In this document: positions 1 through 6,825 of the stretch, piece after piece
Position numbering within the stretch: the stretch's first letter is position 1
Layout: every line of letters starts with the position of its first letter
Assembly: GCA_030627085.1 (NCBI GenBank)
Contig: DAOUSS010000076.1
Span: forward strand, 1 to 6,937
Source: Candidatus Stahliibacteriota bacterium
GTDB taxonomy: Bacteria; Hydrothermota; UBA3073
Direction: 5' to 3'
Length of the DNA stretch: 6,937 bases
Notes under the pieces: model-generated
Told to the model about the DNA's origin: nothing
The model's input: the letters and a program-made list of their open reading frames with translations, nothing else
Database searches by the model: none
Made by a program: the position numbers and the translations under genes

Positions 1-2979
1 AAAAGACTCTAGTGCTACATTACCCTTGCCAAGCCTTTGTTCTAATTGCTTAACGTCATCTTTAAGTTTTATTTTTTCATTATCTAATCCTTTTGTATGC
101 TCAAGTCCTTTAGGGTCGATAAAGGTAATGATTTGCCTTTTACCTTTTTTAACCCACATAATGAAATCTGGATAAAATCCACTCAGATTAAAAAACCCTA
201 CACCTGACTTTGGGAAGTTCCTCAGAAGATATATCTCAACATCTGAAAAATTATCTTCATTGTTTTCCAAGTATTTCTTTAAACCCAAAACAAAATCCTT
301 CTCACTTTCCACAAGGCCCACAGGAGATATCTTATCTATTCTCTTACTTTGGAGAAGTATCGGCACATAGAGATGGTTATCAAAATAAACCCGTGGTAGC
401 GTTTCCATATCTTCTTTGAGCAGTTTACTCAAATTCCTTGCCAAGTTCCTTATTTCTCTGATGAGTTCTCTTTTTCTCTTATCTATTTGCACTGTGTAGC
501 TATACTGCTCGCCAGGTTTTTCAAAAACAAATAGGAGCTGTTTTCCGACTACATCGTAACGTAAATTTTCTGTCTCAAAGCGTTTTGCGTATTTTCTATA
601 GAACAAATCCAGATATTTTTTAATAACCAAAAGTGCTATATCCTCGAGCCGTCTTACATCATCCTCTTTTTTGACCTCCAGAATCTCAGGAAGAGCCATA
701 ATTTTATACCTATCTGATAAAAGTAAGTTTTTTAGCACATTTCTATCTAAAACCAAATTCCAGTAGTCCTCCACAATTTTGAAATGATGTATTTCTTGCC
801 ATATCCTTTCCCAGTCAAGCAAATCCACAGTATCTTCTATGAATCTCAATTCCTCAACTTCTGCTCTTATTTGATCTATCTTAATCCCCTCTTTTTTTCT
901 CTCCTTTGCCAGATATATTGACACCTTCGGCAGAAGGTCTATTGTGAAATAAATCCTATCATCAATCTCTAACCTTAAAATCTCCTTCTCTTCAAACTTC
1001 TTATTCTCATTTTTAGAAAGGGTATAAAGAGTTTTCCATTTTTCCTCATGTTGAGGTTGAACAGGTATTTCAATAGTCTCAAACTCCACTTCCTCTTTTC
1101 TGATTGCCTCTAAAAACTTGCTTAAATAGTCAGCCTTGATCCCATAAATATTAAGCATCTCTAAGAATTGAACCTGAGTTTTCTCATCGCTTCTTTTAAG
1201 GGACATCCCTTTACCTTTCAGTCTTACTCCTCTCCCAAATAACTGAATAATCTGAGGTCCCTGACCTCTGCCAATATTCAAAAGTCCCATTGAAGAAACA
1301 CGCCAGGTATCCCAACCTTCAATAAATTTCTTTGAACCAATGAGGACATTTATTTTAGAACCTTCTTTTTTAATATCATCAAAAAGAGAACCCGATACAG
1401 CATCCTGCTCTGCAGTTATTCCCTTTTTCTCTAATTGTTTTTTAAAACCAGAGACATCTCCGATATTTATAACTCCAAAGTAATCGTTCTCTCCAACCTT
1501 TAATCCTAACTCTCCCTCGGCATTTTTTAATTCATATATGCCAAAACTTCCTTTCCCTCCAAAAACTTTTTTGTATAAGTCCTCAAAATCAATACCTCTA
1601 CTTCTGAGATACTCAAATTTGTCCAAAAATACATCTTTACCATCTTCACCTTTCAATTTTGTATTGCCATTCAGAATATCTTTTATCCATTTCCTTACCC
1701 AGTCTTCATCCCGGATTACTCTTCTTATAAACTCCACAATCTGAATAACATCGGATATTGTCTCTTCTTCTCCTTTCGACTTTTTTTGCTTATTCTTTTT
1801 ACCTACGACTGTCGTCCCCACAAAAATCCAGAGTGGTTTTTCAAGGTTATGTTCTTTTGCTAAATTCTTATTCTCTTCAAAAGTAAGAATTTGCTCATAA
1901 AAAGATAACATATTGGCTACAAACATTGATTCCTGAAATTCTTGCTGGCTAATTTTTGCCTGCTGGACATTTAAAACAGAGAAGTCCTTGCCATATCCAT
2001 CTAGATAGAAGTATTTATAGGAATAATCAAAAACGATTGATTTGGCATATTCCTCAAGAGTCTCTTCTTCGTGTTTTCTTTTTCCCCTTTCCTTTGTTCT
2101 TTTTCTGCTTTGTTTCGGCACACTTAAAATCTGCCCAAATGTTGCGCTGTATTCAAGTACAAAACCACTTTCTGCAAGTTTATTTCTAAGTCTTGCCCAT
2201 TTTTGCTCTTCTGACCTCCTGCCTTTATGCCCTTCATCCACAAAAACAAGATTTCTTCCTTCAAATACATCTACAGGCAAAGTTACCCCTCTACCCTTTT
2301 TCTCTTCCACAAATTTTGTCATTTCTAAAACTAAAATTTCACGCTCCCAAGTTTCTCCAATACCACTCAAACTGCCTGTATAAAGCCTGCAGGGAATTGC
2401 ACTTTTTTGTAATTCATCGTAGTGCTGTTTCGAAAGTCCTTCATTGGGAGTAATCAAAATAATATTGTCAGGAGAGAATAAATTGTAATGGAAGAATTGA
2501 TAGTAATTTATGTGCATAATCAAGGTTTTCCCAGAACCCGTTGCCATCCAGAGGACAAGCTTTTTTAAATCATTTTCGGTAAATGAATCTATAATTTCAA
2601 TATCTTGCTCCTGCTTATAGTTTTTTAGAAACTCGTTCAGTTCATACAAAAATTCTGGCCTTCTATTCTTGAGATTGTCCATAACAAGCTCTACAAAAAG
2701 CACAGCCAGATATTGGAAATACTTCAAAGAAACAGGCTCACGCTTGTAGTTTATTTTCCTTACATGGAATTGAATATTCTCATCGTATCTAAGGAGTGTA
2801 TCTTCTGGAATTTTTAGACCTTCAAAAGACGATCGCAGGACATTTATAAAATAACTTCTCCCATCACTGTCAACGCCAACTGGCGCATCTTTTAATTTCT
2901 CCTGCAAATCCCTGAAATCACTTACTCCAAAAAGTGAAAGTAGGTATTTGTTCAGGACAAGATATTTTTCTATATTCAT
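1..2979 (-). CDS. res: Type III-like restriction enzyme Res subunit: DEAD/DEAH helicase with PD-(D/E)XK-like nuclease (3' end outside window)
   Basis: ATP-dependent SF2 helicase/translocase fused to a C-terminal nuclease, expected to cut DNA left unmodified by the neighbouring Mod. The frame stays open for 993 codons with no stop and leaves the window at base 1, so the C-terminus is missing. Motifs seen in the translation: Walker A MATGSGKT at residues 145-152; Walker B/DEAH-like FVDEGH, with D248 E249 G250 H251; motif III SAT at 278-280; motif V region EGWDTWRVSS at about 560; motif VI QLFGRGVRL at 579-587. Near the end, GFYPDF (D938) and FIDPKG (D955, K957) form a nuclease signature with a 17-residue spacing between the two acidic residues, as in PD-(D/E)XK nucleases. 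The ATG at 2979 overlaps the stop of the preceding small gene as ATGA and has AAAGGA five bases upstream. The helicase role is clear; the Type III label rests on pairing with Mod, and the enzyme is divergent from classical EcoP1/EcoP15 Res. Confidence 0.93.
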   Translation of the reverse strand, partial: MNIEKYLVLNKYLLSLFGVSDFRDLQEKLKDAPVGVDSDGRSYFINVLRSSFEGLKIPEDTLLRYDENIQFHVRKINYKREPVSLKYFQYLAVLFVELVMDNLKNRRPEFLYELNEFLKNYKQEQDIEIIDSFTENDLKKLVLWMATGSGKTLIMHINYYQFFHYNLFSPDNIILITPNEGLSKQHYDELQKSAIPCRLYTGSLSGIGETWEREILVLEMTKFVEEKKGRGVTLPVDVFEGRNLVFVDEGHKGRRSEEQKWARLRNKLAESGFVLEYSATFGQILSVPKQSRKRTKERGKRKHEEETLEEYAKSIVFDYSYKYFYLDGYGKDFSVLNVQQAKISQQEFQESMFVANMLSFYEQILTFEENKNLAKEHNLEKPLWIFVGTTVVGKKNKQKKSKGEEETISDVIQIVEFIRRVIRDEDWVRKWIKDILNGNTKLKGEDGKDVFLDKFEYLRSRGIDFEDLYKKVFGGKGSFGIYELKNAEGELGLKVGENDYFGVINIGDVSGFKKQLEKKGITAEQDAVSGSLFDDIKKEGSKINVLIGSKKFIEGWDTWRVSSMGLLNIGRGQGPQIIQLFGRGVRLKGKGMSLKRSDEKTQVQFLEMLNIYGIKADYLSKFLEAIRKEEVEFETIEIPVQPQHEEKWKTLYTLSKNENKKFEEKEILRLEIDDRIYFTIDLLPKVSIYLAKERKKEGIKIDQIRAEVEELRFIEDTVDLLDWERIWQEIHHFKIVEDYWNLVLDRNVLKNLLLSDRYKIMALPEILEVKKEDDVRRLEDIALLVIKKYLDLFYRKYAKRFETENLRYDVVGKQLLFVFEKPGEQYSYTVQIDKRKRELIREIRNLARNLSKLLKEDMETLPRVYFDNHLYVPILLQSKRIDKISPVGLVESEKDFVLGLKKYLENNEDNFSDVEIYLLRNFPKSGVGFFNLSGFYPDFIMWVKKGKRQIITFIDPKGLEHTKGLDNEKIKLKDDVKQLEQRLGKGNVALESF

Positions 2980-3179
2980 TTTAATCCTTTGCCTTCTTGC
3001 TTTTTTAAGAAATCTTCAAATTCAATCCCGAACTTATCCTTGAAAGCTGTCTTTGCAGGTTTTCTGTACTCAGGAAACTCGGTGCTGAATAACCGTAACA
3101 AATCGGACACGCAATATTTGCATCCTCCATCAGCGGAAAGCATTATTTTTATTACCTTTTCTGCTTCTTCCTTTTTCAT
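2976..3179 (-). CDS. 67-residue protein of unknown function with a CxxC pair
   Basis: I do not recognise a family. The protein is small and Lys/Glu-rich, with an amphipathic N-terminal helix (MKKEEAEKVIKIMLSADG), a cysteine pair C20-x-x-C23 (GGCKYC) running into a likely helix (VSDLLRLFSTEFPEY), and a charged C-terminal helix (about 43-60). There is no signal peptide or membrane segment, so it should be cytoplasmic. The CxxC could be half of a metal site, with a dimer or a partner supplying the rest; this is inference. That it is a real gene is supported by exact 4-base ATGA overlaps on both sides, with the HEPN gene upstream and res downstream, which implies translational coupling. AGGA lies only two bases before the ATG, too close for a good independent ribosome site. 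It may be a third part of the MNT-HEPN module or an accessory of the restriction enzyme. Confidence 0.8.
   Translation of the reverse strand: MKKEEAEKVIKIMLSADGGCKYCVSDLLRLFSTEFPEYRKPAKTAFKDKFGIEFEDFLKKQEGKGLK
2985..2990 (-). promoter_or_regulatory. Ribosome binding site for res
   Basis: AAAGGA on the minus strand, five bases before the ATG at 2979 and inside the last codons of the 67-residue gene. Together with the ATGA overlap it fixes the res start and implies coupled translation. Confidence 0.65.
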
Positions 3180-3562
3180 AATCCTGTTTCTGCCTTTATT
3201 TTGTTAATTATCCTTTCTGCTGAATTCATTATCTCTTCTGCCTCTTCTTCTGAGACCTCAGAAGGTGGTCCAGGGGGATACCGATTTTCGTAGTAGAAGG
3301 CTGTTATTTTTCTTCCCAAATCTAAAAATTCCATAAATGACTCGTCATACTTCATGGCTTCCACCAGGAGCGTTTCAATGTCGTGTATCTTCTTCAATTT
3401 CCACCCATGAAAAATTAAATAACCTTTTATATATTTCTCTATTGCTTGATGAATTAAAAAGACCACTTCGTCAAAATAACCCTTTTGAACATATATCAGC
3501 TTTGCCGACTCCAAATCTCTCTTCCCTCTTTCAAACCATTCCTGAACGATTCTATCTTTCAT
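3176..3562 (-). CDS. HEPN-domain protein, partner of the adjacent MNT nucleotidyltransferase
   Basis: A 128-residue all-helical HEPN protein, usual length for a stand-alone domain. Family hallmarks seen: the N-terminal W9-x-x-x-G-x-x-DLESAK segment, HQAIEKYIKG at 38-47 in helix 2, IHDIETLL at 59-66, YENRYPPG at 91-98, and the C-terminal SEEEAEEIMNSAERII helix. This matches the 'classical' HEPN type (Pfam HEPN, PF05168) better than the HepT/DUF86 type. HEPN proteins paired with MNT act as RNase-like toxins or as substrates and scaffolds for the nucleotidyltransferase. The RX4-6H motif of HEPN RNases is not present here, so RNase activity cannot be assumed. The gene overlaps the MNT gene by 11 bases and the 67-residue gene by 4. 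AAGG at 3569-3572 lies six bases before the ATG. Family assignment is firm; activity is not. Confidence 0.9.
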   Translation of the reverse strand: MKDRIVQEWFERGKRDLESAKLIYVQKGYFDEVVFLIHQAIEKYIKGYLIFHGWKLKKIHDIETLLVEAMKYDESFMEFLDLGRKITAFYYENRYPPGPPSEVSEEEAEEIMNSAERIINKIKAETGL

Positions 3563-3884
3563 AAAGCACCTTCCCTTTTGTTAAAATTTCTTCTAAGAAA
3601 TCATCTCCCATATCTAATCTTTCTTTAGCTTCATCACTTGTTAGCACCACAGGAGAAACGGGAATCTTGATTTCTGGATTAAAAATAAGTCTTTTAACCT
3701 CTACAAACCTGTCAACTCTGCGCTTTTTTTCTCTATCTTTTATAATAAGAAGATCCAAATCGCTATCTTCATCGGATATGCCATAGGCATAAGAACCGAA
3801 GAGAACGATTTTATCAGGATGGTATTTCTCTACAAGAGTATCTACAATTTTTTTTATGATTAAGTTCACCTCAACGGCAGTCAT
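3552..3884 (-). CDS. MNT-type minimal nucleotidyltransferase (antitoxin-like partner of HEPN)
   Basis: A 110-residue single-domain polymerase-beta-like nucleotidyltransferase, typical length for MNT. The catalytic signature is complete as GS-x10-D-x-D: G30 S31, G35, then SDLDLLI with D42 and D44, which bind the metal-nucleotide. The third carboxylate that many relatives carry on the following strand is not obvious: the equivalent stretch reads PVSPVVLTSDE (76-84 region). In characterised MntA-HepT pairs the MNT enzyme AMPylates the HEPN toxin and so neutralises it; the same role is inferred here from the adjacent, overlapping HEPN gene. The ATG at 3884 starts one base after the mod stop codon, with a strong GGAGGG inside the last codons of mod, so mod translation should feed directly into it. 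A run of eight A lies in codons near the start. Confidence 0.93.
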   Translation of the reverse strand: MTAVEVNLIIKKIVDTLVEKYHPDKIVLFGSYAYGISDEDSDLDLLIIKDREKKRRVDRFVEVKRLIFNPEIKIPVSPVVLTSDEAKERLDMGDDFLEEILTKGKVLYER

Positions 3885-3885
3885 T

Positions 3886-6816
3886 CTAACCCTCCATCAA
3901 TCTCTTAAATTCTGGCTCAATATAACGGATTTCTGCTGTGTGCTTGCCAAGTTTTGGTGTAAGAATGCTTTGTCCATTTACATAGACAATATGTGACGCC
4001 CAGGGTTCGAGTTCCTTGATCATAAATTCCTTATCTTCCTTAAAATCATTCTCGCTCCAATTACCATCATATTCTCTCCAGCCAATAGCTATGTCTTTTC
4101 CCTCTTTTTCACCAAGGATGAATAAATATTTTCTCTTTTTGTCATTGCGAGCCGAAGGCGAAGCAATCTCTCTTGCCTTTATCTTTTTAACTTTCAATCC
4201 CAGAAGATAATTAAAGGTCTCTGGCATATCCACCACCATTTCCTGCGGTTCACCAACCTCTTCAAGATTGACTTTGAGTTTGTAAGAGAAGGGATTTTTG
4301 AGTCGGTCAATGTTTAGAAGACTGGGATTTCCTCGGGTTTCATAATCTAAGAAGTATTTCAAAAGATAATCATCACCAAATTTCAATTCCGCCTGTTTGT
4401 TCTCTCTCAGTTCAATGTTGTCTAATGTGTCTTCATACTGTTCCAAAATTTGGTATTTGAAGAAGCCGCCACCTTGCCAGTTGATATCTTTTGAAATTCC
4501 ACAAGGTTCTCTGTAGCCTTGTCCTAATAAAACATGCTTCATCCTGTAAAGAGCATCAGTCTCAAAATAATTTGCAAATTCAATCCCAAGCCACTTTCTA
4601 TGTATTTTATGAGCAACAGCAGCACTTGTGGCACTACCTAGAAAGAAATCTAAAACTATTTCACCTTCCTTTGTAGTTAATTCAATCACTCTTTTAAGAA
4701 GTTGTTCGGGTTTTTGAGTTATCTCAGACCCATTCGGGGTATATTCCTTAGCATTTCGCTTTATTTTATTCGAATGTAACTCTTCGTATTCACTACAATT
4801 CCAAGTGTCTTCAATAGGATATCTTCCTTCCTTTGTCTCCAGACCTATTTTTAATACCTTCCACTTTTCATCTTTAAAAGTAATCTTAACATTCTTGATT
4901 TTCTGAATATTCCACTTTTTCATTATCGATTTCATTTCATCATTAATAGTGCCTTTTTTAAAAGAACAATATGGGATATAAGCTTTGTTTTTATCAAAAT
5001 ATGAAATATTCTTGTCTCTTGCGTAAGATAATAATACATCGTGATTTCTAACGAAACGTTCTGCGGACGTTTTATATCCTGACAACCACCCAATTCGCCA
5101 AATAATCTCATTAAGAAAATTATCTTCCCCAAAAATCTTGTCCAATAAAAACCTGCCTAAATAATCAGCATTCCAATCTAAATGCAAAAAAATACTTCCA
5201 TAAGGATTCAAAATGTTTTTTGCTAATTCTAACCTGTTTGACATTAAGGCAAGCCAACTTGAATCTTGATATTTATCTTTGAATAGAAAATCTTTTCCTG
5301 TATTAAACGGCGGATCAATATAAATTGTCTGCACTTTTTCTTTGTATTTCCCCAAAAGCAAATTCAAAGCTTGCCAGTTTTCGCTTTTAATTAGGATGCC
5401 ATCTAAGAGATCGTCAAGGGCTTCACCCTCACCCTCGCTCTCTCCCATCAAGAGAGAGGGATTTTTGCCGTTAGTTAGTTTCTCAAGGAGTTTTTCTTTG
5501 AATTCCTTACTGAAGTATTTTGTATCAATCGGTAATGTTCTTTTCCTCAAATCCTCCTTTGTTTTTGGTATTTCAAATCCCAAATCTTTCCATTCATTTT
5601 TCTGGCCTTTGTTAGTCCAGATCTCCTGATGTAATCCGTCTGGCACACGGTCTGTTGTTATTACATACTCTGTCTTTAATACAAACTTCTTTTTCTCCCA
5701 TAACCTCTTTTGAAAATCCTCAATCTGGGAAAGAAAATCAATGATATCCTCTCCAATCTCCCGCACTACTTTGGCACGGGTGATGTGTTTGTCTAAAAAT
5801 CTTTCCTTTTCTAGTGTTTCAATATCTAAAACTTCGGCTTTGATAAAGTAATCCAATTGTTCAGAGAGGAATTTTTTCAGATTTTTGTGGATGAAATAAT
5901 CCTTTGTGTTTTTGGCTGTAAATCTTAAAACCTGATAAAGAAGGAGTGGTTTTTCGTTCTTATACTTTTTCCGCAAGAGTGCTTTTAATTCAATGTCCTT
6001 AATCTTCCTTAAAACCTCATCAAAACTATTCTGATTGATTTTCTCCTGCTTTGCAGTGTTGCTACCGCCTTCTACACCGTAAATTTTTACCTCTTCTTCG
6101 GTGAGTTCTCGATACTGGAAGCGGATGATTAAGGCTTTATCCTCAGTCTCTTTCGGATTTTCATCATCAAGGATAAAAAACCTTGCCTTTGTAGCTTTTT
6201 TTGATCCTAATTCTTCTCTGGCTGAAACGATCCGGAAGATGACTTTGTAGTCATTAGATTTAAATGTGTAATCCCGGAAAAGAAGACCAGTTTTTGTGTA
6301 ATACTGCTCATTATTTGCCCAATAAAGCTTTACTTCTTCGCCGTTATAAGGAATGGCATATTTATGCCCTTTTATGGAGTGGCGATATTGCGGGACAAAA
6401 TCACCTTCTTCATAGTAACGGGAGAAGAAATTATAGAGATCGTTAAAAACCTGTAATTTAATTTCATCAATCGTTTCCACCTCATCTTTTTGGGTCTTTA
6501 TCGAAAGAAAATCTCTGCCAAGAGGTGTATTCTTGAACTCTTCTTTGAGCTCTCCCGTAAGGGTAAAGGAGAGTGTTCCTAAACCCTGAATAACCTTCTG
6601 TTTTGCCTCTTCAAATCTCTGATTTATGTTGGTTAGCCTTTCATCCTTATGTCTAACAAAGGCAGATTCAACCTTATTTTTAAGGTCTTCCTGAATAAAT
6701 TTCTTGAGTCTCTCCCGTTTATAATTTAGAATACGATAAATCCCAAAATCCAGATCAGATGTCTCAAACTGAAAAAGCCTTTTGAGTAAATCCTGAAATT
6801 TTTGAATGGTTTCCAT
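3886..6816 (-). CDS. mod: Type III-like site-specific DNA methyltransferase (adenine-N6), Mod subunit
   Basis: A 976-residue AdoMet-dependent methyltransferase expected to modify adenine in the target site and provide sequence recognition for Res. Numbering is from the ATG at 6816. Residues 1-450 are a long N-terminal region, with a charged helical segment at about 30-80. Motif IV, IDPPFNTGKDF, sits at 500-510. IFLHLDWNADYLGRFLLDKI follows, then IFGEDNFLNEIIWR. The variable region at about 575-695 is the likely target recognition domain. Motif X, TQKPEQLL, sits at 700-707, and the AdoMet loop DFFLGSATSA at 723-732. IV before X and I is the beta-class order. The C-terminal domain contains GGGFFKYQILEQYED. 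Two dispersed-type palindromic repeats are translated in frame, at 452-466 and 883-892. The frame extends upstream to a TTG at 6840, but the ATG is preferred because GAGGT lies five bases before it. The next gene begins one base after the TAG. Confidence 0.95.
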   Translation of the reverse strand: METIQKFQDLLKRLFQFETSDLDFGIYRILNYKRERLKKFIQEDLKNKVESAFVRHKDERLTNINQRFEEAKQKVIQGLGTLSFTLTGELKEEFKNTPLGRDFLSIKTQKDEVETIDEIKLQVFNDLYNFFSRYYEEGDFVPQYRHSIKGHKYAIPYNGEEVKLYWANNEQYYTKTGLLFRDYTFKSNDYKVIFRIVSAREELGSKKATKARFFILDDENPKETEDKALIIRFQYRELTEEEVKIYGVEGGSNTAKQEKINQNSFDEVLRKIKDIELKALLRKKYKNEKPLLLYQVLRFTAKNTKDYFIHKNLKKFLSEQLDYFIKAEVLDIETLEKERFLDKHITRAKVVREIGEDIIDFLSQIEDFQKRLWEKKKFVLKTEYVITTDRVPDGLHQEIWTNKGQKNEWKDLGFEIPKTKEDLRKRTLPIDTKYFSKEFKEKLLEKLTNGKNPSLLMGESEGEGEALDDLLDGILIKSENWQALNLLLGKYKEKVQTIYIDPPFNTGKDFLFKDKYQDSSWLALMSNRLELAKNILNPYGSIFLHLDWNADYLGRFLLDKIFGEDNFLNEIIWRIGWLSGYKTSAERFVRNHDVLLSYARDKNISYFDKNKAYIPYCSFKKGTINDEMKSIMKKWNIQKIKNVKITFKDEKWKVLKIGLETKEGRYPIEDTWNCSEYEELHSNKIKRNAKEYTPNGSEITQKPEQLLKRVIELTTKEGEIVLDFFLGSATSAAVAHKIHRKWLGIEFANYFETDALYRMKHVLLGQGYREPCGISKDINWQGGGFFKYQILEQYEDTLDNIELRENKQAELKFGDDYLLKYFLDYETRGNPSLLNIDRLKNPFSYKLKVNLEEVGEPQEMVVDMPETFNYLLGLKVKKIKAREIASPSARNDKKRKYLFILGEKEGKDIAIGWREYDGNWSENDFKEDKEFMIKELEPWASHIVYVNGQSILTPKLGKHTAEIRYIEPEFKRLMEG
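3890..3895 (-). promoter_or_regulatory. Ribosome binding site for the MNT gene, inside the end of mod
   Basis: GGAGGG on the minus strand lies within the last two sense codons of mod (Glu-Gly), five bases before the MNT ATG at 3884. It is the strongest Shine-Dalgarno match in the window, suggesting the antitoxin-like MNT is made at a higher rate than the HEPN protein, whose site is a weaker AAGG. Confidence 0.7.
4141..4170. repeat. Palindromic dispersed-type repeat inside mod (GTCATTGCGAG...GCAATCTC)
   Basis: Imperfect inverted repeat: ATTGC (4144-4148) pairs with GCAAT (4163-4167), then GCC (4151-4153) pairs with GGC (4157-4159) around a GAA loop. The GTCATTGCGAG / GAAGCAATCTC ends match a type of short dispersed repeat that I know from intergenic regions of many bacterial genomes. 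Here it is read in frame as EIASPSARND (Mod residues 883-892), between KVKKIK and KYLFILG, where a short linker is expected. The surrounding text reads as normal protein on both sides. The copy number in this genome cannot be judged from one window. Confidence 0.75.
5422..5465. repeat. Second palindromic dispersed-type repeat inside mod (CTCTCTC...GAGAGAG with CACCCTCACCCTCG flank)
   Basis: CTCTCTC (5438-5444) pairs with GAGAGAG (5452-5458) around a seven-base loop, flanked by the purine/pyrimidine-biased run CACCCTCACCCTCG. This resembles the CCCTCTCCC...GAGGGTGAGGGTGA class of dispersed repeats found between genes in diverse bacteria. It is read in frame as NPSLLMGESEGEGEA (Mod residues 452-466), just before DDLLDGILIKSENW, where the methyltransferase domain begins. 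Boundaries are approximate. Confidence 0.7.
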
Positions 6817-6820
6817 AATT

Positions 6821-6825
6821 ACCTC
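6821..6825 (-). promoter_or_regulatory. Ribosome binding site that sets the mod start
   Basis: GAGGT on the minus strand, five bases before the ATG at 6816. The alternative TTG at 6840, eight codons upstream, has no comparable site and lies in a hairpin. The site overlaps the TGA of the upstream gene, so termination there would deliver ribosomes to mod. Confidence 0.75.

Noticed and set aside
1..2979. Possible frameshift or stop in res, since the frame runs so long
   Set aside because: Triplet-by-triplet reading found no stop across 993 codons, and all helicase motifs and the nuclease motif occur in the same frame.
3848..3855. Run of eight A (minus strand) near the start of the MNT gene as a phase-variation tract
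   Set aside because: Eight is not long for AT-rich DNA and no comparable tract sits in mod, the usual phase-variable gene in Type III systems.
4618..4650. AdoMet loop reads GSAT instead of GSGT, suggesting an inactive methyltransferase
   Set aside because: FFxGSAT variants are familiar in active Type III-like methyltransferases, and motif IV and motif X are intact.
4932..5132. Minus-strand 66-codon frame inside mod
   Set aside because: It is out of frame with Mod, has no ribosome site considered convincing, and covers the target recognition region that Mod reads without interruption.
5342..5629. Plus-strand open frame of 95 codons (and other plus-strand frames such as 2042-2383)
   Set aside because: They are antisense to Mod or Res, which show full conserved motifs. 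The plus-strand frames have Ser/Phe/Leu-rich compositions typical of the reverse of Lys/Glu-rich genes and no recognisable domain.
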